Assembly (NCBI GenBank): GCA_964483455.1
Contig: CAZACK010000071.1
Span: 1-26,196, forward strand
From: CAYZJD01 sp964483455
GTDB taxonomy: Bacteria; Acidobacteriota; Terriglobia; Bryobacterales; Bryobacteraceae
Direction of reading: 5' to 3'
DNA: 26,196 bases
The notes below the pieces were generated by a model. It saw nothing but the letters and a program-made list of their open reading frames with translations, searched no databases and was not told where the DNA came from. Position numbers and translations under genes: made by a program. Of the stretch, positions 1-7,251 are shown piece by piece (position 1 is the first letter of the stretch; every line of letters starts with the position of its first letter).

Positions 1-443
1 CCGACGCCGGTGACCACCAGGATCATCACCGAGCTGAGCGGGTCGAGCAGGAAGCCCATGTCGGCGGAGAACGACAGCAGCCGGCCGTCGCCCGCATGGA
101 ACGGAAGTCCGGCGAGCCACGTGTACTTGATGACCTGATGCACGCGCTCCGGCCTGGAGGCAAGCTGCACAACGGCGCCGACGGAGAACACCAGCGACAG
201 CAGCACCATGCCGGGGCAGAGCAGGCTGATCCAGAACTTCGAGGCGGACTCGTGCGCCGCGCCGTGGCCCGACCCGTGCGACGGATGCGCGTGGCCGTGC
301 TCGTCCGCCAACGGCTCCACGCCCGGAGCGGCGGCCACCGCCGACGGCCCCTGAGGATCGAGCCGCCGGCCGGCGAGCAGCATCATCACCGCGCCGGCCA
401 GCGGAAACAGCGGGATCAGCCAGATGTTGTCGAGGAAGTTCAT
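1..443 (-). CDS. nuoL: NADH-quinone oxidoreductase subunit L, N-terminal part (truncated by window edge)
   Basis: The 147 codons present start at the ATG complementary to 441-443 and run off the left end, so only the N-terminus is visible. NuoL is an antiporter-like, proton-pumping membrane subunit of complex I. The visible part has a first membrane helix (about residues 7-24), a hydrophilic loop, a second hydrophobic stretch (about 70-90) and the beginning of the conserved core, with the FSADMGFLLDPLSSVMILVV region characteristic of NuoL/MrpA proteins. The loop between the first two helices holds six histidines between residues 49 and 64, which is unusual for this position. The start lies 7 bases after the nuoK stop, in the normal K-L order, so the two are surely co-transcribed. 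Recognition is by family motif and gene order. Confidence 0.93.
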   Translation of the reverse strand, partial: MNFLDNIWLIPLFPLAGAVMMLLAGRRLDPQGPSAVAAAPGVEPLADEHGHAHPSHGSGHGAAHESASKFWISLLCPGMVLLSLVFSVGAVVQLASRPERVHQVIKYTWLAGLPFHAGDGRLLSFSADMGFLLDPLSSVMILVVTGV

Positions 444-450
444 GCCCGCG

Positions 451-762
451 TCACCATTTGAGGAGGTCCACCTCGTCGGCCAGCACCGTCTCCCGGTTGC
501 GGAACAGCGCGATCAGAATCCCCAGGCCGACCGCCGCCTCGGCGACGGCCACCGTGATCACGAAGATGGCGAGGATTTGCCCGGACAAGTTCTGGAGGTG
601 GTGCGAGAACGCGATCAGGTTGAGGTTGACGGCGTTCAGGATCAGCTCGATCGACATCAGAATAACGACGATATTGCGCCGGGCGAGCACGCCGGCCGTG
701 CCGATAAGCAGCAGCGCCGCGCTGAGTACAAGGTAATGGGTGGTCGTGATCGGGTGGAGCAT
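451..762 (-). CDS. nuoK: NADH-quinone oxidoreductase subunit K
   Basis: 103 residues, the usual NuoK length. NuoK is a small membrane subunit of the proton-translocating arm of complex I, homologous to MrpC. Three hydrophobic helices are visible, with the family core ARRNIVVILMSIELILNAVN (about residues 27-46) containing the conserved membrane glutamate in MSIELILNAVN and a second glutamate in VAEAAVGLGI. The ATG at 762 overlaps the nuoJ stop by one base (TGATG), so I chose it over longer in-frame starts that would run back through nuoJ. The next gene, nuoL, starts 7 bases downstream. Translational coupling within the nuo operon is likely. Confidence 0.95.
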   Translation of the reverse strand: MLHPITTTHYLVLSAALLLIGTAGVLARRNIVVILMSIELILNAVNLNLIAFSHHLQNLSGQILAIFVITVAVAEAAVGLGILIALFRNRETVLADEVDLLKW

Positions 763-1271
763 CAGATCCTCTTCTTGGCCATGACCACGGAGCCGACGAT
801 GGCCACCAGCAGAAGGATGGAAGCGACCTCGAAGGGCAGCAGGTACTGCGAGAACAGGACGTCGGCCAGCCGCTCGGTGTTGCCCTCGAGGACCGGCGAG
901 GCCTGCGCCGGAGGGGCCAGGCGGAAGGCTTCCGCGCCAGCGCGGACGAAGTACAGCACCAGCCCGCCGACAGCCACGACGCACACCAGCGCCAGCCACC
1001 ATTGCTTGTTGAACTGCCGCTGTATGGCCGCTTCGTCCAGGTTGACGAGCATGATGACGAACAAAAACAGCAGCATGATGCCGCCGACATACAGGACGAT
1101 TTGCACGGCGAACAGGAACTCGGCCTTCTGGAGAAGGTACAGCCCGGCCACGCCGGCCAGCGACACGATCAGCCACATCGCGCTGTGCACGGCGCTGCGC
1201 CGGGTGACGGTGAGGATCGCGCCAAGCAGCGTCAGCAGGGCGAAGGAGTAAAAGAACAACGTATCAGTCAT
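762..1271 (-). CDS. nuoJ: NADH-quinone oxidoreductase subunit J
   Basis: 169 residues, typical for NuoJ, a membrane subunit of complex I next to NuoK and NuoA. About five hydrophobic segments are visible. The diagnostic region around residues 46-75 reads LLQKAEFLFAVQIVLYVGGI followed by MLLFLFVIMLV, the conserved third-helix motif linked in structural studies to conformational changes in proton pumping. The C-terminus ends in a basic KKRI tail. Its stop overlaps the nuoK start by one base. Upstream, nuoJ is separated from nuoI by 91 bases that hold a long hairpin repeat, and no strong Shine-Dalgarno sequence is seen before its ATG. The hairpin could therefore influence nuoJKL expression. Confidence 0.95.
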   Translation of the reverse strand: MTDTLFFYSFALLTLLGAILTVTRRSAVHSAMWLIVSLAGVAGLYLLQKAEFLFAVQIVLYVGGIMLLFLFVIMLVNLDEAAIQRQFNKQWWLALVCVVAVGGLVLYFVRAGAEAFRLAPPAQASPVLEGNTERLADVLFSQYLLPFEVASILLLVAIVGSVVMAKKRI

Positions 1272-1291
1272 TTGGGATGAATTGTTTTTCG

Positions 1292-1363
1292 GCCGCCGAT
1301 GAACGCCGATGAACGCAGATAGGTCTTTTTCATCATCGGCGTTGATCGGCGTTCATCGGCGGC
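1292..1363. repeat. 72-base imperfect inverted repeat between nuoI and nuoJ
   Basis: Two 29-base arms (1292-1320 and 1335-1363) are reverse complements at 27 of 29 positions, around a 14-base loop (1321-1334). Each arm is built from tandem copies of a GCCGATGAAC unit. The outer edge of one arm coincides with the last base of the nuoI stop codon. It looks like a REP-type or MITE-like palindrome. Transcribed on the minus strand it would form a very stable hairpin without a following T run, so it is not a standard terminator. A role in mRNA processing or stability is inference. Confidence 0.85.
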
Positions 1364-1818
1364 TAGAACTTGTACGTGGTCGGCCGAGGGCCCTCCTCCA
1401 GTATCTGGCGGTCCCAAATCGCTCCCTCCCGGGTGTAGCTCGCCAGCTCGAAATCCTGTGTCAGCTCGAGCGCGTCCACCGGGCAGGCGTCTTCGCACAA
1501 CCCGCAGAACATGCAGCGCGAGGTATCATAGGTGAACGTCGTCAAGACCTTGCGCTTGGTCTGCTCGTCGCGCTCCCAGCCCACCACAATCAGGTTTTCC
1601 GGGCAGGCCAGCGCGCACAGGTTGCAGGCGATGCAGAGAGTTTCGCCGTTCTCCGGGTTGATGTTGAGCCGCGGGGCGCCCCGGTAGCGTTCGGCCACCT
1701 TGGGACGTTGGGCCGGATACTGTTCGGTGTAGATATTCTTGGGGTGCTGATTGCGGAAGGTGACCCACAATCCTTCGAACAGATCCACCAGGAAGATGGT
1801 CCGTAGAATCCTGCGCAT
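1363..1818 (-). CDS. nuoI: NADH-quinone oxidoreductase subunit I (2x[4Fe-4S] ferredoxin-like)
   Basis: 151 residues. NuoI carries clusters N6a and N6b, which pass electrons toward NuoB and quinone in the peripheral arm of complex I. Two complete CxxCxxCxxxCP motifs are visible. In the first, CIACNLCALACP, the cysteines are at residues 62, 65, 68 and 72. In the second, CMFCGLCEDACP, they are at 102, 105, 108 and 112. The segment before them (YTEQYPAQRPK, then a RYRG motif) is also typical. The start lies 3 bases after the nuoD stop. That direct D-I junction is odd, because nuoH normally stands immediately upstream of nuoI. The stop codon touches the large inverted repeat. Confidence 0.96.
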   Translation of the reverse strand: MRRILRTIFLVDLFEGLWVTFRNQHPKNIYTEQYPAQRPKVAERYRGAPRLNINPENGETLCIACNLCALACPENLIVVGWERDEQTKRKVLTTFTYDTSRCMFCGLCEDACPVDALELTQDFELASYTREGAIWDRQILEEGPRPTTYKF

Positions 1819-1821
1819 AGG

Positions 1822-2931
1822 CTAACGGTCGACCTCGCCCAGTACGATATCGATTGTACCGATAATGGCCACAATGTCGGCGACCAGGCCGCCGCGCGCC
1901 ATCCTGTCCAGCGCCTGCAAGTTCACGAATGAAGGCGGCCGCACGCGGACGCGGTAGGGCTGCGTGGAGCCGTCGCTGACGATGAAATACCCGAGCTCGC
2001 CTTTCGGCGCTTCGATGGACACGTAGACCTCGCCCACCGGCGGCTTGATCACCTTGGGCACCTTGGCCATGATCGGGCCGGAGGGGATGGTCTCGACGGC
2101 CTGCTGGCAAATCCGAATCGACTGGCGCATCTCCTGCATGCGCACGATGTACCGGTCGTAGGTGTCGCCGTTCTGCCGGGTGGGGATCTCGAAGTCGTAC
2201 TTCTCGTAGCCGCTGTAAGGCACGGCCTTGCGGATGTCCCACTTGACGCCGGCGGCGCGGAGCACCGGCCCGGTGACGCCGTAAGCCTTGCAGTCTTCGG
2301 CGTTGAGCACGCCGACGCCGGTCAGCCGCGACGTCCAGATCCGGTTGACCGTGAGCAGCTCCTCGTACTCGTCCATCTTGGGAAGCGCCAGTTTGCAGAA
2401 CGCCTTCACGTCCTGTTCGAAGCCGTCGTACAGCTCGTACTGAAGGCCGCCGATGCGGAAGGCGTGGGTGGTGAGGCGCGCGCCGCAGTACTTCTCGAAG
2501 ATGTTGAGGATTTCCTCGCGTTCACGGAATGTGTAAAAGATCGGCGTCAGCGCGCCGATGTCCAGGGCGTGCGTGCCGAGCCACAGCAAGTGGCTGGCGA
2601 TCCGGTTCAGCTCGGTCAGGATCACCCGGGTCACTTGCGCCCGCGGCGTCGCCTCGACGCTCAGCAGCTTCTCCACTGCCAGGCAGTAGCCCAGCCCGTT
2701 CGAAACCGCCGCCACGTAGTCCATGCGGTCCACGTACGGCGCGAACATCTGGTAGGTGCGGGTCTCGCCGATCTTCTCGACGCCCCGGTGCAGATAGCCG
2801 ATCACGCACTCCGTGCCGATCACCTTCTCGCCGTCGAGCTTGAGGATCACGCGCAGCACGCCGTGGGTGGACGGGTGCTGCGGCCCCATGTTGAGGACCA
2901 GTTCGGTGGCGTCGAGGAAGGTTTCCGGCAT
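1822..2931 (-). CDS. nuoD: NADH-quinone oxidoreductase subunit D (49 kDa)
   Basis: 369 residues, slightly short of the roughly 380-420 common for free-standing NuoD. NuoD forms the quinone-binding pocket with NuoB. Diagnostic segments are visible: LNMGPQHPSTHGVLRV near the N-terminus (the His-containing loop facing quinone), IGYLHRGVEKIGE, YVDRMDYVAAVSNGLGYCLA, then ELNRIASHLLWLGTHALDIG, and at the C-terminus the EAPKGELGYFIVSDGS region. The ending IGTIDIVLGEVDR is the normal NuoD terminus, so the protein is complete. It begins 3 bases after nuoC and ends 3 bases before nuoI, a compact operon. NuoC and NuoD are separate here, not fused. Confidence 0.97.
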   Translation of the reverse strand: MPETFLDATELVLNMGPQHPSTHGVLRVILKLDGEKVIGTECVIGYLHRGVEKIGETRTYQMFAPYVDRMDYVAAVSNGLGYCLAVEKLLSVEATPRAQVTRVILTELNRIASHLLWLGTHALDIGALTPIFYTFREREEILNIFEKYCGARLTTHAFRIGGLQYELYDGFEQDVKAFCKLALPKMDEYEELLTVNRIWTSRLTGVGVLNAEDCKAYGVTGPVLRAAGVKWDIRKAVPYSGYEKYDFEIPTRQNGDTYDRYIVRMQEMRQSIRICQQAVETIPSGPIMAKVPKVIKPPVGEVYVSIEAPKGELGYFIVSDGSTQPYRVRVRPPSFVNLQALDRMARGGLVADIVAIIGTIDIVLGEVDR

Positions 2932-2934
2932 AGG

Positions 2935-3519
2935 CTACTGGGCGCTCGCGATCTCCAGATTCTCCTTGACCCAGCGGACATCCTGCTGGATGATTCCGTA
3001 TTCCTTGCGGAGCGGGTGGCCCTGCCAGTCCTCGGGCAGCAGGATGCGCTTCATGTCCGGATGGCCGGCGAACTCGATGCCGAACATGTCGTAGACCTCG
3101 CGTTCCAGCCAGTTCGCCGTGAGGTGCACGGTAACCGCCGTCTGGGGCCTGTAGCCGTCCGGGATGCGCGTCTTGACGCGAATCCGCTGGTTACGGGAGA
3201 AGCTGTAGAGAACGTAGATGAGGTCGAAGCGCTCAGGGCGATTGGGGTAGTCCACCGCGGTGACGTCCACCAGGTAGTCGAAGCCGGCGTCGAGCTTGAG
3301 GTCGTCGAGGATGGGGATGACCGCTTCCGGTTTCGCGATCAGGAACTCCTGGCCGAGGTAGGTCGAGAATTCGAGGATCTGTTCGCCGAAGTGTTCTTTG
3401 AGCTGGCGGGTGAGATCGCTCTCCCACGGCGTCGCCGCCATCACGGCGGGCGCCTTGGGCGCGGCGTGACCTGCCGCGCCAGCCGGGGGTTTTGGCTGTG
3501 GCTTCTGCTCGTCAGCCAT
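2935..3519 (-). CDS. nuoC: NADH-quinone oxidoreductase subunit C (30 kDa)
   Basis: 194 residues with the complex I 30-kDa domain. The signature is near the C-terminus: WLEREVYDMFGIEFAGHPDM followed by RILLPEDWQGHPLRKEY. NuoC is a structural subunit of the peripheral arm and binds NuoD. The first 30 or so residues are rich in Pro, Ala and Lys and look disordered. That is common in acidic or high-GC NuoC proteins but also leaves the exact start a little uncertain, since no clear Shine-Dalgarno sequence precedes the ATG at 3519. It is the first gene of the visible nuo operon. Upstream on the same strand is a peptidase gene, not nuoA or nuoB, which normally precede nuoC. Confidence 0.95.
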   Translation of the reverse strand: MADEQKPQPKPPAGAAGHAAPKAPAVMAATPWESDLTRQLKEHFGEQILEFSTYLGQEFLIAKPEAVIPILDDLKLDAGFDYLVDVTAVDYPNRPERFDLIYVLYSFSRNQRIRVKTRIPDGYRPQTAVTVHLTANWLEREVYDMFGIEFAGHPDMKRILLPEDWQGHPLRKEYGIIQQDVRWVKENLEIASAQ

Positions 3520-3589
3520 ACTTGCAGTTGGGAAGAACGACTAGCTTACATGGACGAGGCTGGGGTGTCAAACCGCCGGAGTCCTGACT

Positions 3590-4708
3590 CTACCGAGCCA
3601 GCCGGTTGTACTTCTTCAGCGCCTCGCGCAGCCGGTCGTGCGGCAAGCCGAGGATGGTGTGCCCGTCCGCTCCAGTCATCGTGTCCGCCGCCACCATGGC
3701 GTTCACGATCGCCTCTTCGGTGGCCTCGACGGTGGCGCGGAACAGGCCGTCGAGGCGGTCGTTGGGCAGCATTGCGACGCGAGCCACTCCGGAGCGGGCG
3801 GCGGCTTCGGGATTGGCGGTCGAGAAGGCGAGGAACAGATCGCCGGAACCATTGCCCGAGACGCTTCCGTTGCGGGCCAGCCCGAGCGCGGCCCGGCGCG
3901 CCAGGCGCTTCAACTGGTGCGGCAGGACCGGCGCGTCGGTGGCGATGACGATGATAATGGACCCCTGCTCGGCCTTGCGGAACTTGCCGTCCTGGATTTC
4001 GCGTCCGACGGGAACGCCGGCGATCCGGAGCTGATCGCGCTGACCGTAGTTGCACTGCACCAGGACTCCGATCGTGTAGCCGCCGGCCGTTCGCGAAGAC
4101 GTGCCGATGCCGCCCTTGAATTCGTGGCAAATCATTCCCGTGCCGCCGCCGACGCTGCCTTCTTCCACCGGGCCGCCGCGGGCGTTGTCCAGCGCCTCGA
4201 AGGCGTGCTCCGGGCGGACGTGGAAGCCGTTGACGTCGTTCAGGTACCCGTCGTAGGTCTCCGCCACCACCGGCAGCGCCCACGGCTGGAATCCCGGCGC
4301 CGACTTCTTCACAGTCCACTGGATGACCGCGTCGCGCACCACGCCGACGCTGTGCGTGTTGGTGATCAGCACGGGACTTTCCAGCAGGCCCGATTCCTCG
4401 ACCCAGGCGGTTCCCGTCATCTCGCCGTTGCCGTTGAGGGAGAACCAGCCGGCGAAGACCGGGTCGGCGGAGTTTTTGCCTCGCGGATGAACGGCGGTGA
4501 CACCGGTGCGAACGGGACCCTTGCCCGGATCGAGCTTGCCCTCGCCGCGGATGATGGTGCTGTGTCCGACCTCGACGCCCTTCACGTCGGTGATCGCGTT
4601 GAGCGGGCCGGGCGTACCGTCGAAGGGAACGCCGAGGTCGCGGGCGCGAGGCCGGCTTTGGGCGCCGAGGCCAATCGCCAGAACCACCACCAGTGCATAA
4701 CGGAACAT
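3590..4708 (-). CDS. DmpA-type P1 family (S58) aminopeptidase, secreted
   Basis: 372 residues from the ATG at 4708. I preferred this start over a longer in-frame opening because it begins directly with a signal peptide (MFRYALVVVLAIGLGAQS); the extra 52 residues upstream are Pro/Gly/Arg-rich and look non-coding. The family are self-processing N-terminal-nucleophile hydrolases (L-aminopeptidase/D-esterase DmpA, beta-peptidyl aminopeptidases). The cleavage site is visible at Gly249-Ser250 in QGSIIIVIATDAP; Ser250 would become the N-terminal nucleophile of the beta chain. Other family blocks are NAITDVKGVEVGHSTI, EEGSVGGGTGMICHEFKGGI and SVSGNGSGDLFLAFSTAN. The substrate cannot be told from sequence. 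It lies 70 bases upstream of nuoC on the same strand with no evident functional link. Confidence 0.92.
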   Translation of the reverse strand: MFRYALVVVLAIGLGAQSRPRARDLGVPFDGTPGPLNAITDVKGVEVGHSTIIRGEGKLDPGKGPVRTGVTAVHPRGKNSADPVFAGWFSLNGNGEMTGTAWVEESGLLESPVLITNTHSVGVVRDAVIQWTVKKSAPGFQPWALPVVAETYDGYLNDVNGFHVRPEHAFEALDNARGGPVEEGSVGGGTGMICHEFKGGIGTSSRTAGGYTIGVLVQCNYGQRDQLRIAGVPVGREIQDGKFRKAEQGSIIIVIATDAPVLPHQLKRLARRAALGLARNGSVSGNGSGDLFLAFSTANPEAAARSGVARVAMLPNDRLDGLFRATVEATEEAIVNAMVAADTMTGADGHTILGLPHDRLREALKKYNRLAR

Positions 4709-4758
4709 GCTGTCATGATAGCCGTGAACCGGCGGAGGCAGCCCGCCGGGCGGCCCCC

Positions 4759-4778
4759 GACCGGTTGCGAAACCGGTC
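4759..4778. other. Short perfect hairpin in the ubiD-peptidase spacer
   Basis: Eight-base arms (4759-4766 and 4771-4778) are perfect reverse complements around a GCGA loop on the plus strand. It lies 61 bases downstream of the ubiD stop on the minus strand. No T run follows in either direction. It could slow transcription or protect a 3' end, but it is not a convincing intrinsic terminator. The surrounding 130 bases are extremely GC-rich and show no gene. Confidence 0.4.
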
Positions 4779-4839
4779 CCGCCCCGGCGGGGGAAAGGAG
4801 GCCGCGGGCCCGGGCCCGGCCGGGATTGGCGTCCGGATC

Positions 4840-6288
4840 TTACGGCAGCCCGGCCTGCTTCCACAATTCGCCCACGCGGCGTTTCACCTCGGGCGACATC
4901 TCAATCACGTCCGGCCACGGGCGGGTGAAACCTTCTTCGGGCCACTTACGCGTGGCGTCGATGCCCATCTTCGAGCCGTAATTCGGCAGGCGGCTGGAGT
5001 GGTCGAGCGAATCGACCGGCCCAAGGACAAACTGAATGTCGCGCTCCGGGTCGATATTGTTCAGAGCCTTCCAGGCGACTTCACTTACGTTCTGCACGTC
5101 CACGTCCTCGTCCACCACGACGATGCACTTGGTGAACATCGCCTGGCCGAGTCCCCAGATGGCGTGCATCACTTTGCGCGCGTGCAGCGGGTAAGACTTG
5201 CGGATCGAGACTAACATCAGGTTGTGAAAGATCCCCTCGGCGGGCATCGAGATGTCGCGGATCTCCGGAAGCTGAAGCCGCATCAGCGGCAGGAAGATGC
5301 GCTCGATCGCCTTGCCCATGTGGAAGTCTTCCATCGGCGGCGGGCCGACGATGGTGGTGGCGTAAATCGGGTCCCGGCGCTCGGTGACGCAAGTAACGTG
5401 AAACACGGGGTACTGGTCTTCGAGCGAATAGAAGCCGGTGTGATCGCCGAACGGACCCTCGATGCGCAGTTCGCCGATCTCGACGTAGCCTTCCAGCACG
5501 ATCTCCGCGTTCGCCGGCACTTCCAGGTCGGAGGTCTCGCACTTAACCATCTCGACCGGCTTGCCGCGAAGAAAGCCGGCAATCATCATCTCGTCGAGAT
5601 CCGGCGGCAGGGGCAGGATGGCAGAGTACATCGTCGCCGGGTCGGCGCCGATCGCCACCGCCACGTCCATCCGCTTCGATCCTTCCTTCACCCGGCGGCG
5701 GTAATGCTCGGCGCCCTGCTTGTGGGTCTGCCAGTGCATGCCGGTGGTCCGCTCGTCGTAGACCTGCATGCGGTACATGCCGCAGTTGCGCTTGCCGGTG
5801 TCCGGGTTTCGCGTGAACACGAGCGGTAGCGTGATGAACCGCCCGGCATCCTTGGGCCAGCACTTCAGCACCGGGTAGTCGAACAGCGAGAAGCCGTCCC
5901 GCTTGATGACTTCCTTGCACGGGCCTCTGGACACGGTCCGCGGAAAGAACGAACCCATCTCGGCCAGTTTCGGCAGCAACTTCAGCTTGCCGATGAGCCC
6001 CTCGGGCATGCGCATCTCCAGGTACTCCGCGATGCGCTGCGCCACTTCTTCGATGGAGGACACTTCGAGGGCGATCTCCATCTTGCGGCGGCCGGCAAAG
6101 CCGTTGATGAACACCGGAAGGCGGGAGCCTTTCGGTCTTTCGAACAGCAGCGCCGGACCGCCGCTCTTGACGGCGCGGTCGGCGAACTCGGTGATTTCCA
6201 GGACGGGGTCGACCTCGAAGGGAATCCGCTTCAGCTCGCCGGCCTGCTCGAGGGCGCGAATGAAGTCGCGGAGATCGTTGTATGCCAT
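4840..6288 (-). CDS. ubiD: UbiD-family decarboxylase (prenylated-FMN dependent)
   Basis: 482 residues, full length for UbiD. The family performs reversible decarboxylation of aromatic or alpha,beta-unsaturated acids with prenylated FMN. Residues matching the characterised fungal Fdc1 active site fall at the same numbers by my count: Arg173 in CGMYRMQ, Glu277 in IEGPFGD and an acidic residue at 282 (Asp, as in E. coli UbiD), with Asn168 and Glu233 as likely Mn/prFMN ligands. The segment EGPFGDHTGFYS is the UbiD hallmark. Acidobacteria generally use menaquinone, so a role in menaquinone synthesis (the futalosine branch has a UbiD-like step) or in aromatic acid metabolism is as likely as ubiquinone synthesis. 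No ubiX is in the window. It is divergent from fabG across about 60 bases. Confidence 0.9.
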   Translation of the reverse strand: MAYNDLRDFIRALEQAGELKRIPFEVDPVLEITEFADRAVKSGGPALLFERPKGSRLPVFINGFAGRRKMEIALEVSSIEEVAQRIAEYLEMRMPEGLIGKLKLLPKLAEMGSFFPRTVSRGPCKEVIKRDGFSLFDYPVLKCWPKDAGRFITLPLVFTRNPDTGKRNCGMYRMQVYDERTTGMHWQTHKQGAEHYRRRVKEGSKRMDVAVAIGADPATMYSAILPLPPDLDEMMIAGFLRGKPVEMVKCETSDLEVPANAEIVLEGYVEIGELRIEGPFGDHTGFYSLEDQYPVFHVTCVTERRDPIYATTIVGPPPMEDFHMGKAIERIFLPLMRLQLPEIRDISMPAEGIFHNLMLVSIRKSYPLHARKVMHAIWGLGQAMFTKCIVVVDEDVDVQNVSEVAWKALNNIDPERDIQFVLGPVDSLDHSSRLPNYGSKMGIDATRKWPEEGFTRPWPDVIEMSPEVKRRVGELWKQAGLP

Positions 6289-6348
6289 GAGCGGATCTCT
6301 CTTTTTACTATGATTGATGGATTAGAGGGAAATCCCCAGGAGAAGAGA
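6289..6348. promoter_or_regulatory. Divergent ubiD / fabG control region
   Basis: These 60 bases separate two divergent genes and must hold both promoters and leaders. The plus-strand Shine-Dalgarno AGGAG at 6338-6342 sits 6 bases before the ATG at 6349. It decides the fabG start: an upstream in-frame ATG at 6310 lacks such a site and would add 13 residues ahead of the Rossmann strand. No unambiguous -35/-10 pair could be picked by eye. Confidence 0.55.
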
Positions 6349-7080
6349 ATGAACCGAATTGCCTTCATTACCGGCGCCAGCCGCGGAATCGGCCGCGTCA
6401 CCGCCCTCACGCTGAGCCGCGCGAGCCACGATATTGTCATCGCCTCCCCCGAGGTGGACAAGAACGAGGAGGTGGCCGCGGAGATCCGCGCCTCCGGCGG
6501 CAAGGCGATGACGCTCGACTTTGACCTCGGCTCGCTGGAGTCCGTCCGGCAGGGCGTTGCGGCGGCGCTCAAGGAATGCGGGCGGATCGACGTGCTGGTG
6601 AACAACGCAGGGATCACCCGGGACGGGCTGGCGGTGCGCATGAAGCCGGAGGACTGGAGCCTGGTGCTGCAAATCAACCTGACGGGCGCGTTCTGGACCA
6701 CGCAGCAGGTGCTGCCCGGCATGATGAAGGCGCGCTGGGGGCGGATCATCAACATCGCTTCGGTGGTCGGGCAAGCCGGCAACCCGGGCCAGGCGAACTA
6801 CGTGACCTCGAAGGCCGGCATCATCGGCCTGACCAAGTCGCTGGCGCAGGAGATGGCCAGCCGCAACATCACCGTCAACGCCGTCGCGCCCGGCTACATC
6901 GAGACGGACATGACGGCGAAGCTGCCGGAGGAAGTCAAGGAGCGGATGCTCGCGATGATCGCGCTGAAGCGTCTCGGCAAACCGGAGGACGTCGCGGCGG
7001 CGGTGAAATTTCTGGCCAGCGACGAAGCGGGCTACATCACGGGTCACGTGCTGAACGTCAACGGCGGGATGTACATGTAG
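6349..7080 (+). CDS. fabG: 3-oxoacyl-ACP reductase-type short-chain dehydrogenase
   Basis: 243 residues, a classical SDR. It has the NADP-binding TGASRGIG at residues 8-15 directly after the first strand, the NNAG motif at 85-88 and the catalytic triad Ser138, Tyr151 and Lys155 (YVTSK). The loop PGYIETDMT at 181-189 and the C-terminal YITGHVLNVNGGM are typical of FabG, which reduces 3-oxoacyl-ACP in fatty acid elongation. No acpP, fabD or fabF is next to it, so it may be a FabG paralogue with another 3-oxo substrate. The start at 6349 is supported by a good Shine-Dalgarno sequence. It is transcribed alone, divergent from ubiD and convergent with the MocA-like gene. Confidence 0.88.
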   Translation: MNRIAFITGASRGIGRVTALTLSRASHDIVIASPEVDKNEEVAAEIRASGGKAMTLDFDLGSLESVRQGVAAALKECGRIDVLVNNAGITRDGLAVRMKPEDWSLVLQINLTGAFWTTQQVLPGMMKARWGRIINIASVVGQAGNPGQANYVTSKAGIIGLTKSLAQEMASRNITVNAVAPGYIETDMTAKLPEEVKERMLAMIALKRLGKPEDVAAAVKFLASDEAGYITGHVLNVNGGMYM

Positions 7081-7207
7081 GCGCGGAGCGGAGTTGCATG
7101 CAGAAGGGCGACTCGTCAGTCGGAGCAGCCGAATTCAAGGCGCGTTGCCGAGGCAGACGATGATTTGACCAAGCCGGTCGACGTGGAGTGGGAGGCCGCC
7201 GGCGATT

Positions 7208-7240
7208 GACCTCCGTGTCCTCTGCTCCTCTGTGGTGAAT
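7208..7240 (-). repeat. Degenerate CACAGAGG-type intergenic repeat
   Basis: Read on the minus strand, this stretch is a run of A/C/G triplet-like units (CACCACAGAGGAGCAGAGG, then ACACGGAGG), 12-44 bases downstream of the MocA-like stop. A related unit lies at 9401-9425. From memory, similar degenerate repeats are widespread intergenic elements in several environmental phyla; this was not searched here. No coding function is seen. Confidence 0.5.
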
Positions 7241-7251
7241 CCATGCCCTCT

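Noticed and set aside
2464..3948. 494-codon plus-strand open frame across nuoD, nuoC and the peptidase
   Set aside because: It runs antisense to three recognised genes, and its translation has no family motif and a composition typical of reverse-strand GC-rich reading.
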